Part shown: piece by piece, positions 62,601 to 64,000 of the stretch | How positions within the stretch are numbered: the first letter of the stretch is position 1 | How the letters are laid out: each line of letters starts with the position of its first letter | Source of the DNA: CAZAMP01 sp964486455 | GTDB taxonomy: Bacteria; Eisenbacteria; RBG-16-71-46; CAZAMP01 | Direction: 5' to 3' | DNA length: 64,000 bases | Assembly: GCA_964486455.1 (NCBI GenBank) | Contig: CAZAMP010000024.1 | Location: 4,000 to 67,999, forward strand | Notes under the pieces: model-generated | What the model saw: the letters and a program-made list of their open reading frames with translations, nothing else | The model's database searches: none | Told to the model about the DNA's origin: nothing | Made by a program: the position numbers and the translations under genes

Positions 62601-63971
62601 ATGCGTTCCACGACTTTCTTCAAGGTGGCTCGTTCAAGTGCCAGGTGTCTCGCGAGCTTTGCTTTGTGCTGGGCTGCCAGTGGTTTGATGAACGTCGCGG
62701 ACCTTTCGGCTCAGCCCGATTCCACCATTCTAGTCTACACGGCAAATGAGAACTCTCATGACGTTTCCGTCGTCAACTCAGAGAGTATGAGCTCTTTCTG
62801 CAATATCCCAATCTCCACTTTTCATGTTTCTGACGTTGCCCTCACCCCCGATGGGAGATTCGCCTATGTGTCAGAGTGGGAGGATGGGCCCGTCGACACA
62901 GTCCACGTGATTGCTACGGACATAAACGAAGTCATTACAACGATTGCCGTGGGCAAGACTCCGTGGCAACTCGCGGCCAGTCCGAACGGGGATGAAGTCT
63001 ACGTAATAAACCAGGAGGTAGGGGGTTCCACAACCACGGTTTCTGTGATCGCGACCGCAACGAACACGGTTACATCTACTATCCCACTGCCAGAAGGACA
63101 CGGCGCTGCGGTGCCGGAGGCTGTCGAATTCTCCTCTAGCGGCGAGTTCGCCTATGTCACTAAGACCAACCAGGGGATCGGTCCGGGATTAGTTATCATT
63201 GACGCCTTCGCAGACACCGTCATTACAGGTCTTCCGCTTCCGGTTAGCGCACAGCGCCTTGCAGTTCACCCAGATCCAGATAGTGCTTTGGTATACGTCA
63301 CAGTATCGGTGCGTGAAGACCCACCACTGCCCGACAGTGTCGCTATCGTGGATACCGAGGCGGCCTCAGTGCGTGGCTACATCGGGGTTGGCAATGAGCC
63401 CTATGGGATCGCAATCACGCCGAATGGGGATTCTCTCTACGTCGCGAATTCTCTAGACGCAACCATCACTGTGATCTCGACGCTTGCTAACCAAGAGGTG
63501 AGGACGATCAACCTGCCCACAGAGAGACCATGGGGCGTCACGGTGACGCCCGATGGTCGGTTCGTCTACGTGTGCCACCACCTGGACTCGATCGACCTTG
63601 TTACGGTGATAGACATAGAGACTGGTGAAATCAGCACCATTGACCTCCATAGTGATCCTGGCGGGAATCCCCACACCCGCGACCTTGCCAGCGGCTTCGT
63701 GCCGCGTCCGTTCGCCTGCGGGGGGGAGAACTGCTGTATCGACCCCGTGACACATGACTGTCGCAGGATCCCAGAGGGGACGTGTCCGCCGGACTCCGTA
63801 GTCCAGGACTGCGAGGAGTGCGTCGAACCCACGCCAACCGACCCCGAGGAACAGCCGGCCGACATTCTTCTGGTTCCAGACCGATTCGCAGTTACCGTGA
63901 TGCCTAACCCATCAGGTGATCTGTTCAACGTCGCCGTTGCTCTGCCATCCGGAACGTGTCAACGATTCTGA
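62601..63971 (+). CDS. Secreted YVTN beta-propeller protein, C-terminus cut short
   Basis: 456 residues behind AAGGAGG. A signal peptide is followed by about seven YVTN-type blades of ~42-45 residues (DVALTPDGRFAYVSEW, HVIATDINEVITTIAVGKTPWQLAASPNGDEVYVIN, SVIATATNTVTSTIPLP, GIAITPNGDSLYVANS, GVTVTPDGRFVYVCHH). A Cys-rich linker follows (CGGENCCIDPVTHDC, CPPDSVVQDCEEC). The last residues begin what looks like the sorting domain (VTVMPNPSGDLFNVAVAL) but the frame stops within a few codons, before the YDVxGR strand. This is either a recent frameshift or a real loss of anchoring. The window ends 29 bp later. Confidence 0.78.
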   Translation: MRSTTFFKVARSSARCLASFALCWAASGLMNVADLSAQPDSTILVYTANENSHDVSVVNSESMSSFCNIPISTFHVSDVALTPDGRFAYVSEWEDGPVDTVHVIATDINEVITTIAVGKTPWQLAASPNGDEVYVINQEVGGSTTTVSVIATATNTVTSTIPLPEGHGAAVPEAVEFSSSGEFAYVTKTNQGIGPGLVIIDAFADTVITGLPLPVSAQRLAVHPDPDSALVYVTVSVREDPPLPDSVAIVDTEAASVRGYIGVGNEPYGIAITPNGDSLYVANSLDATITVISTLANQEVRTINLPTERPWGVTVTPDGRFVYVCHHLDSIDLVTVIDIETGEISTIDLHSDPGGNPHTRDLASGFVPRPFACGGENCCIDPVTHDCRRIPEGTCPPDSVVQDCEECVEPTPTDPEEQPADILLVPDRFAVTVMPNPSGDLFNVAVALPSGTCQRF

Positions 63972-64000
63972 GACACCTCCCCTTCGAGTTTAGTGACGAT

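Overview
This is a GC-rich bacterial chromosome segment from a diderm of the FCB type. I infer an uncultured lineage such as Candidatus Eisenbacteria or a close relative; no rRNA or marker gene here settles it. The strongest sign is about a dozen secreted proteins with the same C-terminal beta-sandwich (PNPFNP, then a YDVxGRxV strand, WDGRxxxG, SGVYxxRL and a final RK(I/M)VLLR). This is the FlgD-Ig / Por-like sorting domain common in that superphylum. Lipoproteins, outer-membrane barrels, an RND pump and sigma-54 regulation all fit a Gram-negative envelope. There is no tRNA, rRNA, CRISPR array, phage or intact insertion sequence that I can see.

Layout. 1-11 kb: the tail of a sorted secreted protein; an NtrY/NtrX-type kinase-regulator pair; a sigma-54 promoter with candidate enhancer sites driving a CBM48 + Omp85-barrel fusion and a DUF4390 protein; a Ser/Thr kinase-TPR receptor; and a DNRLRE/DUF5060 secreted protein. 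11-19 kb: radical SAM protein, NADP-isocitrate dehydrogenase with a cysteine-rich insertion, a collapsed LVIVD propeller pseudogene, a secreted subtilase, an ECF sigma/anti-sigma pair and a BT1-like transporter. 19-30 kb: large sorted proteins (extracellular thioredoxin, LVIVD propeller, BNR propeller, purple-acid-phosphatase-like protein) and remnants of a second RND pump and a thioredoxin-like gene.

30.8-38.6 kb is a Cus-type copper/silver efflux operon (receiver protein, CusC-, CusB- and CusA-like) behind a sigma-54 promoter. 38.8-48.2 kb holds a hypothetical exoprotein, a beta-helix protein and a malectin/CotH/lamin-tail protein, the last co-transcribed with a second NtrC-type regulator and its Cache-domain kinase. 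48.3-51.4 kb is an ArsR-controlled metal(loid)/redox operon (ArsP-like permease, TM0996-type redoxin, anchored thioredoxin, CcdA-like protein). It is followed by a Cys-tailed lipoprotein plus small membrane protein, and by a CopA copper ATPase whose leader contains a long inverted repeat.

55.7-64 kb contains another propeller exoprotein, then a three-gene operon (lipoprotein, secreted protein, C25/caspase-fold sorted protein) behind a strong sigma-54 promoter with TGTCCGC repeats, and finally a YVTN propeller whose sorting domain is cut short. Two themes link the window: metal detoxification, and sigma-54 control of envelope and secreted proteins by two locally encoded enhancer-binding proteins. 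Which regulator acts on which promoter is inference. All calls are from reading motifs by eye; no database search was run.
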